Source: Aphidius gifuensis (lineage: Eukaryota; Arthropoda; Insecta; Hymenoptera; Braconidae). Taken from it: a stretch of 64,000 nt of DNA. Shown in pieces: positions 1-12,695 of this stretch (position 1 is its first letter; every line of letters begins with the position of its first letter). The translations under genes were made by a program, and so were the position numbers. The notes under the pieces are model-generated. The model saw only the letters and a program-made list of their open reading frames with translations, was not told where the DNA came from and did not search any database. The DNA lies in assembly GCF_014905175.1 (NCBI RefSeq), contig NC_057793.1, forward strand, positions 2,604,001 through 2,668,000, in the 5' to 3' direction.

Positions 1-2
1 CT

Positions 3-3000
3 GAGTCAGTTGAATATCTTGAAGCGCATGGAACTGGAACAAAAGTTGGTGATCCTGAAGAGGTGAATGCAATTGATTCTGTTTTTTGTCCTAAACGGAA
101 AGAACCTCTTAAAATTGGTTCAATTAAATCAAATCTAGGCCATGCAGAACCAGCAAGTGGTATGTGCTCAATTGCAAAAGTTGTCATTGCCAATGAATCA
201 GGAAAAATTCCACCAAATTTAAATTATAAAAAACCAAGAGATGGTGTTAAGGCTCTTGAAGAAGGTCGTATACGTGTTATAACTGAACCAGAGCCATGGG
301 ATGGTGGTTATGTTGGAGTCAGTTCATTTGGATTTGGTGGTGCAAATGCTCACATTTTGCTCAAGTCAAATGATAAAGAAAAAATTAATGGTGGAGCACC
401 AAAAGATAATCTACCAAGGCTAGTTGTTGTTTCTGGAAGAATTGAGGATGCAGTTGCAAGTCTCCTAACAGATGTAAGTAACAAAACAAACAACTGATTA
501 TTATTTGATTGTTTTTATAAAATTTTTCATCAACAATTAGCTGGTAATCTTGATTTTTTAGGTTGAAAGCCGACCAGTAGATGTTGAATACATCAAACTT
601 TTGCATGACATTCATGCCCAAGGGACTTCAGGTCATTTGTATCGTGGTTATACAATTTTAAATACCACTGATCCTGAAAAAAGAATTAAAAAAATTGAAC
701 ATTATCCTGGGGCAAAAAGACCTATTTGGTTTGTCTTCTCGGGTATGGGATCACAATGGCCAGCGATGGGTGCTGCTCTCCTACGCTTTCCAGTCTTTGC
801 TGAAGCTATTCGCAAATGCGATGCTGTCCTCAGACCAAAAAATATTGATATTTACAATATTTTAACGAATCCTGACAAATCAACATTCGACAATATTCTT
901 AATTCTTTTGTTGGAATCGCTGCAGTACAGATTGGCATCGTTGATATGTTAAATTTGCTGGAAATTGTACCAGATAAAATTATTGGTCATTCAGTGGGTG
1001 AACTGGGTTGTGCATATGCAGATGGCTGTTTTACAGCTGAGCAAATGGTTTTAGCTGCATACTCAAGAGGACTTGCTTCAATTGAAACAGATACTATTCA
1101 TGGATCAATGGCAGCTGTTGGATTAGGTAAAATTGGATTTAGTTGTGTTTATTAATTGCCAAATAATATTTGTTTGTTTTTTTTTTAAATTAATTTCAAT
1201 ATATTATTTAAAACTCTAGGTTACCATGAAGTCAAAGATCTTTGTCCTCCGGACATTGAAGTTGCATGTCACAATAGTCCAGAAAGCTCGACAATTTCAG
1301 GTCCAGCTGATTCAATGAAAGCCTTTGTTGCCAAACTCACTGCTCAGAAAATATTTGCAAGAGAGGTTCCATGCAGTAATATTGCTTATCACAGTCGCTA
1401 CATTGCTGAAGCTGGTCCAAGATTATTACGATATCTTAAGCAAGTTATTCCAGAACCCAAAGCTCGTAGTCCTAAATGGCTTAGTACTTCTGTACCAAGA
1501 AATCAATGGTCAACTTCAGCTGCTCGATTATCCTCTGCAGAATATCATACAAATAATCTTTTAAGTGCTGTATTATTTGAAGAAACATCCACCTTGATTC
1601 CTAAGGATGCAGTTACCATTGAAATTGCACCTCATGGTCTTCTTCAAGCAATTTTACGAAGATCACTTGATCCAGGTGTTACAAATATTGCTTTGACACA
1701 AAGAGGTCATGTAGATAATGTTGAAGTATTTCTAGAAGGCATTGGAAAATTATATAATACTGGCCATCAGCCTCAAATTGCAAAATTATATCCTGAAGTC
1801 TCATTCCCAGTTTCACGTGGAACACCAATGATTTCACCACTTATTAAATGGGAACATTCTGATGACTGGTATGTAACATCTTACAGAATGCAAGAAAAAA
1901 TTACTTCTGGAGAAAGAATAGTAGAAGTTACTTTGGGAGATGAAGACTTTGAATATATGGCAGGTCACGTTATCGATGGTAGAAATTTACTGCCTGCTAC
2001 TGGTTATTTAGCTTTAATTTGGGAAACCGTGGGAATGATGAAAGGAGAACTTTATACAGAAGTCTCAATTGTCTTTGAAGATATTAAATTTTTAAGAGCA
2101 ACCACTTTACCCAAAGAAGGCATTGTTGAAATTACACTCATGATTCAAAAAGGTATGAAAATTTTTAAAAAATATAATTAAAATTTATATTTATCAATTT
2201 CTTTTCTATTTAAAATTTTAGGAACTGGTAGGTTTGAAGTAGTAGAAAGTGGAGCAGCAGTTGTTACAGGCTACGTTCGTCATTCCTCAAAATTGTCTGT
2301 GGAAAAAATGGGAGCAGTGTCTGTAGCTGAACAGGTTGAAGAAATGTCGAGTAGAGATGTTTATAAAGAACTCAAGCTGCGGGGGTATCACTACAGTGGC
2401 CTCTTCCGCAGTATTAAAAGCGCAACCACAGATGGTACTCGAGGAAAAATTGCATGGGCTAACAACTGGGTTGCTTTTATGGACAACATGTTACAAATGA
2501 AAATTCTTGGAATGGACTCACGAGGCTTATTCGTTCCAACTGGAATCCAAAAGCTAGTTATCGATACTAAAGTCCATTTAAATCAAATCCGTGCCATGGC
2601 AGATGAAGATAAAGGTAGACAATTTATCTGTGAATTTAGTAAAAAAAAAATTAACTATTTTTAATTTTTATAATTATTATTAATTTTTGAATATTATATT
2701 TTAGTTTTTGATGTGGTTTGTGATAAAACCTTGGACTTGATAATTTCCGGAGGTGTAGAAATTCGTGGCCTAAAAGCCAGTGCAATCGCTCGAAGAAAAA
2801 ATTTAGCTGAACCAGTCTTGGAATCATACGGATTTGTTGAACTTCAGGATGATCAAGTAATTCCGTTGCAAGATGCTGTTTGTTTAGCAACACATTTGGC
2901 CTTTGAAAATTTCTTAGGTGTTAAAGTTAAAACGCTAGAATTTTTGGGTGACCAAGAACTCATAAAAACCGAAGATCTTTTATCTCCTATTATCCTCAAA

Positions 3001-6000
3001 GTTCTTGAAGACATACCACTGATTCAAGCGGACGTGGGAATTGTTGTTGAAAAAAATATTTTCGAAGAAAACGCTCTCCCTCAGACAATCAACGTAATTG
3101 AGTCGAAAAAATTGTCATCAGACTCAAATGCTCTTATAGTAACTGGTAAAAATTTACTAATTTCTAAAAACAGTTTTTTAATGTCAGAGTTACTTCCAGT
3201 AGTAAAAGATGGTGGGTTTATACTCACCCTCGAACAATATGCTAATGATCAAGAAGCTTTGAGACACTCACTTGTTAAATATGATCTCAATATTATTCTT
3301 CGTAAAGTCGTGGGAGACTTGACTGTTTTTTTGTTGAGAAAAAAAGAAAAAATTCCAGAAAAATCAGTTGTTATAGAAGTAAGTAATGATACTTTTAAAT
3401 GGGTGAATGATTTGAAAGCTGTCTTGAAAGCAGAGATTGAAAAAGAATCTGGATTAAGTTCAAGAATTTTACTGGTTAGTGAGAAAAGCTTTGATAATGG
3501 GCTTTTAGGTTTGGTCAATTGTCTTCGCAGAGAGCCAGGTGGTGAACTTGTTCGTGGTTTTCTTTTACAAGATCCAAATGCTCCTGACTTTGACATTTCA
3601 AATCCATTTTATAGAGAACAATTGAATCTTGATTTAGCAGTCAATGTTTTACGACCAAATTTGAGTAAGCCAAGAAATGCAAAATCTATTTGGGGAACTT
3701 ATCGACACTCGCAGATTTTAAAAGGAGCTTTACAAGCAAAACATCATGCTTGGGCTAATGAATTAGTTCGAGGTGATTTGAGCAGTTTCAGGTGGATAGA
3801 AGGGCCTATTTTTAAAAACTCAACTCATCCAGATTTGGCAAGAATAATTTATTCTGCTATTAACTTCCGAGATATTATGCTGGCAACTGGTAAACTAGCA
3901 GCAGAAGTCATTGCAAAAACTCGTCAAGAAGAAGAATGTGTTTTAGGTTTTGAATATTCAGGCATTGATATGAAGAACGAGAGAATTATGGGAATAATTA
4001 ATTCTAAAAGTTTGTCAAATCATGCAATTATTGATCGTGACTTGTGCTGGAAAGTTCCAAGGAATTGGACTTTAGAAGATGCAGCAACTGTAACATGTGT
4101 CTACGCTACTTGTTATTACGCACTATACATGAGTGGAAACATGAAGAGAGGAGATAAAGTTTTGATTCACGCTGGTTCTGGTGGAGTTGGCCAAGCAGCT
4201 ATCACACTTGCTTTACACGAAGGCTGTGAGGTATTTACAACTGTAGGTACTCCTGAAAAGCGAAAATTTATTAGAGAAAAATTCCCTCAAGTTTCTGATG
4301 ATCATATTGGCAATTCCAGAGATACTAGTTTCGAGCACATGATAATGACCGTGACTAATGGCAAAGGAGTTGATATTGTTTTAAATTCTCTTGCTGAAGA
4401 AAAATTGCAAGCTTCAATTAGATGTTTAGGAAATCGTGGACGATTTTTAGAAATTGGAAAATTTGATATGGCAAATGATACGCCTGTGGGAATGTCTGCT
4501 TTCATGAAAGAAATAAGCTTTCATGGAATATTGTTAGATCATGTATTTGATGGAACTCAAGAAATGAAATTACATTTAAATAATTTACTACAAAATGGTT
4601 TAGATAAAGGCATTATCAAGCCACTTACAAGAACTGTATTTTCAAAGGATCAAATTGAGACTGCTTTTCGATACATGGGTGCTGGCAAGCATATTGGAAA
4701 AGTTCTTGTTAAAATTTCAGATGAAAATAATTTACAAAATATTGCAATACCAGCGCATCCACACTTTTATTGTCTGGCAGACAAGAGTTATCTCATACTC
4801 GGTGGTCTTGGTGGTTTTGGTCTAGAACTTGCTGACTGGCTTGTTCTTCGTGGTGCCAAATATATTGTCCTTACTTCTCGTACTGGTATTAAAAATGGAT
4901 ATCAAAAAATGCGAATAAAATTGTGGAAATCATATGGTACTAAAGTCTTGGTAATAACTGGCAAAGAAGCCAAACCGCTTGATATTTTAAAACAAACCCG
5001 CTTCAAACCAGATGCTATTTTTAATCTTGCTGTTGTGTTGAAAGATAGCCTGTGGGAAAATCAAACACCTGAAACATTTGAAGAATCATTCAAGCCAAAA
5101 GCTTGGAGTACTAAAAATTTAGATGAATTATCAAGAAAAATATGTCCATTGCTTCGTCATTTTGTTGTTTTTTCATCTGTATCATGTGGTCGTGGAAATG
5201 CAGGCCAGACAAACTATGGAATGTCAAATTCAGTCATGGAAAGAATTTGTGAGACTAGAGTATCCGAGGGACTACCTGCATTGGCAATACAATGGGGAGC
5301 AGTTGGTGATGTTGGTTTAGTTGCAGACATGTTGGAGGATCACAAAGAACTTGTTATTGGTGGAACACTTCAACAAGGTATTCTTTCTTGTCTCAGTGAG
5401 CTTGATGGTTTCTTAGCACAATCTGAACCAATCGTTTCAAGTATGGTTGTGGCAGAAAAGCGTGCTGGTGGTTCAGGTGCTCTAAATATTGTAGACACTG
5501 TATTAAACATCATGGGACTTAAAGATTTAAAAACAATTAGCCATCACACATCTCTTGCTGAAATTGGTATGGATTCTATTATGGCAGTCGAGATAAAACA
5601 AACTCTAGAAAGAGAATTCGAAATATTCCTTACTGCTCAAGATATACGTGGTCTTAACTTTGCCAAATTAATAGAATTAAATGCTAAAACACTTGAGGCA
5701 TCAAAGAAAAATTCAAAGTTCAATGAATCAACTGAAGTATTAACGGGAATGAGGCTTCTGTTAAGATTAATAGGCAATGATAATATCCAAAATGAAGTAT
5801 GCTTAAAGCTAGACACCAAAGAAGAAGCTGGACGAGGTGAAGTCTTTTTGGTTCCTGGAATTGAAGGATATGGCTCTGTTTTTTCAAATCTTGCTGGTAA
5901 AATAAAGTCACCAGCAACATGTCTACAATTAGATAATGGAAAAAAAACAAATCAATCTATTCAAGAAATGGCAAAAGAATTATTACCGGTAAGTTTAACA

Positions 6001-6855
6001 ATAATAAATTAACTTCCATAAAACTGTAAACGAAAAATTAAATAATAATTTTTTTATTCAGCATGTGATAGCAAGGAATAAAGGACGTCGTAATTTTGTT
6101 GTTGTTGGTTATTCATTTGGATCACTAATTGCCATTGAAATTGTCAGACTACTAGAAGCAGAAGGACTTACTGGAAAACTTATACTCATTGATGGATCAC
6201 CTGATTTAATGCATGCAATTAAAAATGAACAAATGACTGCTTCAAATGATGATGAACTTCAAACAAATGTTCTAGTTGGTATTATGGATATTATAAAACC
6301 TTCATACAGTGGTGAGCTTTATCAAAATCTCCAAAAATGCATTACATGGGAACAAAAATTAAATATTTTCATTGAACGTATTTCATCTGAGTCTATACAA
6401 ATAACTGAGGAACAGCAACGAAACATTTGCTTTTCAGTGTACAATAGATTGCTCGCTATTGAAAATTATGATATTTCTATATATCCTCCTCTTCGATCAA
6501 CAATTATTCTCCTAAAACCATCAATGCCAACATTAAAAAATATTAGTCAAGATTACGGACTCAGCAAGGTAATAATAATATTAAATAAAATATAAATTTA
6601 CATCTTATATTTTTTTTCGTACTTTGAATAATATTAAATTTTTGATTTTATTACTTTTATTATTAGGTGAGTCACGAAAAAATAGAGATTCATATTATCA
6701 ATGGAAATCACGTAACGATACTTGATGATAGCAAAGTTGCAACGGCAATTAATGGTGAACCATTGGAAGATGCTGATGCTTTTAAAGCTAGCATTATGGA
6801 AGATGGAAAAAATATTGCTACTATTAATAATCAAAGCCAGGAGAGACCAGCATAA
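3..6855 (+). CDS. FASN: Fatty acid synthase (type I, animal), 5'-truncated by window edge
   Basis: Cytosolic multidomain enzyme that makes long-chain fatty acids from acetyl- and malonyl-CoA with NADPH. Exons 3-473, 562-1126, 1220-2152, 2222-2614, 2705-5988, 6062-6568 and 6667-6855 sum to 2114 codons with matching phases. In order I see the C-terminal ketosynthase (EAHGTGT and SNLGHAEPASG, both active His; the Cys lies upstream of the window), acyltransferase (GHSVGE, active Ser), dehydratase (HVIDGRNLLP), enoyl reductase (HAGSGGVGQAA), ketoreductase (LGGLGGFG; SSVS..NYGMSN), acyl carrier protein (EIGMDSIMAVE, phosphopantetheine Ser) and thioesterase (GYSFGS nucleophile; His in GNHVTILDD). 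All visible domains keep key residues, so the enzyme looks functional. Insects carry several FASN paralogues (housekeeping, or oenocyte/cuticular lipid). I cannot tell which one this is. Confidence 0.96.
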
Positions 6856-7834
6856 GTTACAATATATTTTACGTTAAGATATTTCTTCATTAATTATTTC
6901 AACATTGTATTTTTCATTTTTTAAATAACTTATTATTCAATAAGTATTTCATGTACTTTTATGTATGTATTTTGGAATTATTAAATTTCTTTAAACTTAA
7001 TTTCAATGTCTTAAATTCTTTCATGTAAAACCTTTTAAATAAATAATTTATAGCTGTTCAAATTTTCCATGATGATTATTAGTTGTAAAATAATGTTTGG
7101 TTTAATATAAATAATGAAAAAAAAAATGTCATATATTGTTGAAAAATTTAGTATAATAAATCAAATTTATAAAGAATAAAGAAATAATTTTTCAAGGATA
7201 ATTGTATATTTATTAATCAATAGGTATATAATTAATATTTTACGAAAATATATGTCTTTCAGTACTATAAATTTATTTTCAATAAAAAAAAAAACTATTC
7301 AAATTAACATATTTTCTTAAATTTTAAATTAATGTTTATCATTTTTCTACATTACATCATTTACTCTTTTAATATTCAATTACACTCAGACTTGAACAAC
7401 TCAATGCGCCACTTTAAATATTACAAGGTATTAAACCCATACTAAAATATCTAATCAAGTGATTATCTTATTTTTTTTTTTCTAATTTTTCTATTCACGA
7501 TAGTAAAAAAAATTTTTTATATTAATTTCAATTAATTGAAAATTATTTATTTATTTTTTTTTTTTTTTTTTGTAAAAACATTCAATGTATGAAAATTATA
7601 AAAATTTGAACTATTAACAATCTAATTTTACTGATTTGTTTTTTTTTTTTTTAAATCAAGTTTTAATAAAAAAAAAAAAAAAAAAAACTAAATAATTTAT
7701 AATTAATTAGCAGCAGTTTAAACATAATCAATATGAAAATAATGCACTCACATAATATTGTCAGTAATTTGATACACTCAAATATAATTTTGTTGTTTTC
7801 TTTGAATCAAATCAAAAAATAAAATTCGTAGGTT
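6856..7834. other. 3'UTR and intergenic AT-rich spacer between two convergent genes
   Basis: No coding signal. It holds the 3'UTRs of FASN (+) and of the HCFC1R1-like gene (-), several AATAAA-like sequences (for example near 7140-7180) and long A/T homopolymers around 7555-7575 and 7660-7690. Confidence 0.6.
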
Positions 7835-8825
7835 CTAAAGATCCATAGGTTCAAGCTCAACTGATTGATTTAAATTTAATATTTGTTGATTGTTATTATC
7901 AATACTGTTGTTGTTATTATTATTACTATTATTATTTTCTTCTTCTTCAGTTGTGTATGTTGATAACATTGTTGGACTTGTTGATTGTCTTGTCGATATC
8001 ATTCTCAAGTGTCTACTTGGTGGTTCCCAGAGAACCAGTGCCATTGATGGTCTATCACTAAAATATAAAAATTTATATATTATTAATTATTGTATAATGC
8101 TTTGATTAAAATTTAATTTGATTATTATAATCTTACAGCTTTGATAGTAGAGATGCAGGTAAAAGTGGCTCTTGTTGAAGACGTTTTAATTCCTCAGACA
8201 TAACAAGACGTGGACATTTACCATCATCAACTGCAGCTGAGGTACCATCAATATTTAATTCAATATCAGAATTTATAGCTGTTGGTGATTCAGATACTGT
8301 TGTTGTTGGAATTTGTGGAGATGTAAAACTTGAACTGATATGCATATTTCCAAAATGTGCTGCCATTTTTTCTTCAGTTATAAATTGTTTTGATTGTTGA
8401 CTAAAATTATTTAAATAAAATAAAATATATTTAAATAAATATAAAAGCAAATTAAAAGTATTTAATAAATATATTTATTAATTTAATAAATTATAGAGAA
8501 ATTTTATTTAGTTTTAAACTTACAATTCTGTAGCATCTGGAAAATCTAATTTTCTTTTTTGATGTATATTTGTAACAGCTGGTGTTAATTGTTGTTTTTC
8601 ACCAGTAAATTTAACAAGTTGTGATTGTTGAAGATTTGGAACACTCCATGGCATATACATTTGTGGTATTTGTGGTGTTTGACCCCAATTACCAGGTTGA
8701 TTTTGAGGATTTGATTGTCCCATTAAATGTTGAAAAATTGATTGTGGTGCATGTAAATGAGTTCCACCACCCATGGTACCCTGGACTGGTGCATGAGCAA
8801 CTTGAAATTGTGTTGGCATTGCCAT
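7835..8825 (-). CDS. HCFC1R1/HPIP-like small nuclear adaptor (putative)
   Basis: Three exons read on the minus strand: 8524-8825, 8137-8400 and 7835-8057, 262 residues, phases consistent. The N-terminus is Gln/Pro/Met-rich and disordered. A basic-hydrophobic block KRKLDFPDATEF is followed by QSKQFITEEKMAAHFGNM, which resembles the KQF..EE.MA.HF core of vertebrate host cell factor C1 regulator 1, a small HCF-1 binding and nuclear export protein. The C-terminal LVLWEPPSRHLRM also recalls that family's LLLW..P segment. I do not see a clear (D/E)HxY HCF-binding tetrapeptide, so HCF binding is not supported directly. The start at 8825 (MAMPTQ) is the first in-frame Met after a probable 5'UTR. The C-terminal Asn run is low complexity. 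Confidence 0.6.
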
Positions 8826-10973
8826 TTGTGTTTTTTAATTATACCTTTGTCACTGTTGAATAACAATAGTAAATTATTTATACATTATGATAATTAAATG
8901 CTATTGTGATGAAAAAAAAAACTAAATGGTTTTGGACAATTTAATTTTTTTTTTATAAATTGTTTTTACATGTCAACCATAATATTAGCCTGGGTAGTTT
9001 AAATCGACTTTAAATATCTTGTCAGTATTTTTTTTTTTTAATTTGGCAAACCAGTTTTCAAGTTAATAATAAAAATAAAAAAAATTTACTCCGAAAAAAC
9101 GTACCATTTTAAAGAGATGATATTTACAATTTTTAAAAATAATTTTCTATTAATATTTAGTATTATTGTATAAATTATTTATCGATAGAAATTATGTAAA
9201 AGAAAAAAATTATTATAAGCAACATTTAGGATTTAATATGGAAATATATACTCATTAAAAATTGAGAGAAAAAAAAAAAGAAAAAAAGAGAATCAACATG
9301 GACGCTAACCTCGATTTAACGAAATGAAAAATAAAAAAATTTTAATTATAATAATAAATTAAAATACAACAATATACGTACCTATATTAAGTATGAATAT
9401 TATGTATTATTTTAATAATTAAAAAAAAATAATACAATATTTTTTTTGTAATAAGAGAACAATGAAAAATTTTTTCTAGTAAATTCTTGAATTTTTTAGG
9501 ACAATTAGAACACTGTATATTTGTTGATGAGTAAAAGTTTTTAATGAGTAAAAAATTTATTGTACTTTTGAAATGTTTTATTAATTGATAATTGTTTTGT
9601 AAAGTTTGTTGTTGTTTTTGTTTATTTTTAGTTGAATTTTTACCACTGTAGTTCAGCAGACATATGTGATTTTCTTTTGACAGTACCAAAAATGGAAATG
9701 AGTCGATTGGTTGGCGAGAGAATACAATAATACTAGATGTAAACATCTAGATACATCTAGAAAGTTTTCAAACGGCGCTCTTATTTTTGTAGAATTTAAA
9801 TTTTAAAAATCGTAAATAAATTAAACATAGAAGTCATGAAAATAAATATATTTTTAATCAATTTATTTACTGATGAAAATTTTTATTTAATATTTTTAAA
9901 TATGAAATGTGAGGAATTATTGTGGCTATATAAATTTATTGATGTTAAAATAATTTAACATGAAATTGTTGTAATAATAAATTAAAAATATTTTTTAATG
10001 ATTTAACTATTTTTTTTTTATTAAATGATTATATAAATATTAATTTTTTTATTGTTATTATATTTGAGACTCTTAATGATGATTAAATTTCTTTTTTCTT
10101 TTTCTACTTTAACAAAATAACTGTTATACAATAATAAAAAACGTTAATGAGCTGATGAAAAATAGAATCTTAACTGCGAATATATTTTGACAAATAAATA
10201 ATTTTTTAGTTGTATAATATGTTCATTAATTTTTGTAAAATTTAAATTTATAAGCAAAAATATGTAAATGAAATAAAAATATATTTTAAATAAATTATTA
10301 AACGCAAAAAAAGATTTTAAAAAAACAATATCTTTGTATGTACATTTATTAATGCTAAAATAAATTTTTATATAACTAAAAAAAATATTAATTTTGTTGT
10401 TGTATTGAATTTGTGACTTTTAAAAATGATTAAATCTTTATTTTTATTTTTTCTATTATATCACACGAAAAACAAAGTGATTATAAAATAATTAAAAAAT
10501 TATTAATCAAAATTTTAATTAGCCACAGGAAGGATTAGAAAAAAAAAAAAAAAAATAGAATCTGAGTATATATATTTTGTTTATCCAATCAAATTTTTTA
10601 AAATTATATTTGACTACTAACAATAATCAAAAAAAAAATTTAAAAAAACACTTCTTATCTAGCTACGTATATATTTTAATTCGCCAATGAGAAACTTTTT
10701 ATTTTTATTTAACCAGTAACCTATCATCCAGATAAGAAAAAAAAAAATAAAAAAACAAATAAACAATTTGTTTTTTATTCTAGCTTTTATAAGATCTATT
10801 AATTATATTTTTAAATTAAAAATAACATCATAAGCAATTTGATCTTGGAAGTGAAACGACTTGTCTTATTTATTTATTTTTTTGTCAAGTTAAAAAATAT
10901 AATAATTAAAACTCGAGTATTTTTTTTTTCTATTTAACATTTAATTATTTTCTTTTAGAAAATAATTAAAATA
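8826..10973. other. Intergenic region; upstream of the HCFC1R1-like gene and of the maltase
   Basis: No convincing gene. It is very AT-rich with many homopolymers. A less AT-rich patch at about 9655-9780 holds repeated ACATCTAG motifs and could be the promoter of the minus-strand gene. Short open frames here (such as 9387-9746) are Lys/Asn-rich and have no recognisable features. Confidence 0.5.
9733..9760. promoter_or_regulatory. Cluster of three ACATCTAG motifs (one inverted)
   Basis: CTAGATGT at 9733-9740 is followed by ACATCTAG at 9743-9750 and again at 9753-9760, giving one inverted and one direct pair within 28 bp. The site lies in the only GC-relieved patch of the 2.1-kb spacer, about 900 bp upstream of the HCFC1R1-like start codon. 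A transcription factor site cluster is plausible, but no factor can be named. Confidence 0.3.
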
Positions 10974-12695
10974 ATGTTACGAAGTTTAATACTGCTGAGC
11001 CTATTTGGCATCAGTATATTTAAAGTAGTCATCGCTTCTGATGGATGGTGGAAAAATTCATTTATTTATCAAATTTATCCTTCAAGCTTCATGGATAGTG
11101 ACGGTGATGGAGTTGGTGATTTATCTGGCATCACAAATAAATTAGAACATTTACAAGATATTGGTGTAAAAATCGCCTGGTTATCACCAATATATCCAAG
11201 TCCAATGAATGACAATGGCTATGATATATCAAATTTTACTGATATAAATCCACTCTATGGTTCTCTTCAAGATTTTCAACAACTCATAAAAAAAGCAAAG
11301 AAACTTGATATTAAAATTTTACTTGACTTTGTACCAAATCACACGTCCGACGAACATCCTTGGTTCATTAAAAGTGTTGAAAAAATTGAACCATATGATA
11401 AATATTACATTTGGATGGATCCAAAAATAATCAATGGAACAAGACATCCACCAAACAATTGGTTAAGTGCTTTTCATGGATCAGCTTGGCAATGGAATGA
11501 TAAAAGACAACAATATTATTATCATGCATATGCAAAATCACAACCAGATTTAAATTATTATTCTCATGATGTTCAATATGAAATGGAAAATGTATTAAAA
11601 TTTTGGCTTGATTATGGAATTGATGGTTTTAGAATTGATACAATTCCAAGTCTCATTGAAGATCCAAAATTTCGTGATGAGCCAAAAAATCCATATGAAA
11701 TTAATATACCAGAACATGAGTCAAATTCATTGTCACATATTTATACATATAATTCAAATACAAGCTATCCAATACTTGAAAAATGGCGTAAATTAATTGA
11801 TAATTATAATAATAATAAAACAGAAATAATATTTCTTACTGAAGCTTATTTTTCATTTGAAAAAATTGATGGATTAGTTAAATATTATAGTCATGGTTCA
11901 CATGTTCCAATGAATTTTTATTCAATAAGTTTTATTAAAAATTCATCAACAGCAAATGATTATAAAAAATTATTTGATAAATATTTAACATCATTATCAG
12001 CTGGTTATTCGGCTAATTGGGTTATAAGTAATCATGATAATCCAAGAAGCGCATCAAGATTTGGAAAAAATAGAGCTGATCAATGGTTGATACTTGCAAC
12101 TGTATTGCCTGGTATTGTTATTATTTATCAAGGTGATGAAATTGGAATGGAAGATCGTCCAATGACATGGGAAGAAACTAAAGATCCAGCTGGTTGTAAT
12201 GCTGGTCCTGAACGTTTTAATTTAACATCAAGAGATCCAGGACGTACTCCATATCAATGGGACAATACAACAAGCAGTGGATTTTCAACAAACACAACAA
12301 CTTGGCTTCCTGTTCATTCGAATTATCATAATTTAAATCTTGCTTATCAAAAATTAACACCAGTATCATATTATCATGTTTTTAAAAAATTAGTTGAACT
12401 TAAAAAACATTCAATTATCAAGGATGGATCAACTGATATTTTTGTCCTTGAAAATAATGTACTTGGTGTTGTTAGAAGTTTTGTTAAAAAAACAAATAAA
12501 TCAATTGCTTTACTCATTAATTTGAGTGACGTTGAGGTCACTGTTAATGCAACTTTTACAATGAAGCTACAAGAAATAATGTTTGTTCATGTTGCAAGTG
12601 TAACATCTGGTATTGAAACTGGTCAAACAGTTTTTACTGATCGTATTAATTTACCACCGGCAGCTTCAGTTATACTTACTGATAAAAATATATAA
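10974..12695 (+). CDS. Secreted alpha-glucosidase / maltase (GH13)
   Basis: A single-exon frame of 573 codons. Insect maltases release glucose from maltose, sucrose and oligosaccharides, in the gut lumen or on membranes. The N-terminus is a signal peptide (LRSLILLSLFGISIFKVVIA, cleavage about residue 21) followed by the family start DGWWKNSFIYQIYPSSF. The conserved GH13 regions are all present: DFVPNH (region I), QPDLN, GFRIDTIPS with the nucleophile Asp (region II), FLTEAYF with the acid/base Glu (region III) and SNHDN with the transition-state Asp (region IV). Several N-x-S/T sites fit a secreted glycoprotein. No transmembrane tail or GPI signal is evident at the C-terminus. Length is typical. 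Absence of introns contrasts with its neighbours, but the frame is intact, so it is probably functional. Confidence 0.95.
   Translation: MLRSLILLSLFGISIFKVVIASDGWWKNSFIYQIYPSSFMDSDGDGVGDLSGITNKLEHLQDIGVKIAWLSPIYPSPMNDNGYDISNFTDINPLYGSLQDFQQLIKKAKKLDIKILLDFVPNHTSDEHPWFIKSVEKIEPYDKYYIWMDPKIINGTRHPPNNWLSAFHGSAWQWNDKRQQYYYHAYAKSQPDLNYYSHDVQYEMENVLKFWLDYGIDGFRIDTIPSLIEDPKFRDEPKNPYEINIPEHESNSLSHIYTYNSNTSYPILEKWRKLIDNYNNNKTEIIFLTEAYFSFEKIDGLVKYYSHGSHVPMNFYSISFIKNSSTANDYKKLFDKYLTSLSAGYSANWVISNHDNPRSASRFGKNRADQWLILATVLPGIVIIYQGDEIGMEDRPMTWEETKDPAGCNAGPERFNLTSRDPGRTPYQWDNTTSSGFSTNTTTWLPVHSNYHNLNLAYQKLTPVSYYHVFKKLVELKKHSIIKDGSTDIFVLENNVLGVVRSFVKKTNKSIALLINLSDVEVTVNATFTMKLQEIMFVHVASVTSGIETGQTVFTDRINLPPAASVILTDKNI

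Noticed and set aside
9387..9746. Minus-strand frame of 119 codons
   Set aside because: Lys/Asn/Phe-rich with no features, in an intergenic region. It overlaps the ACATCTAG motif patch.
10974..12695. Possibility that the intronless maltase is a bacterial transfer or a dead retrocopy
   Set aside because: It has a eukaryotic signal peptide, insect-like GH13 motifs, the same AT-biased codon use as its neighbours and an intact frame. Few-intron insect maltases are not unusual.
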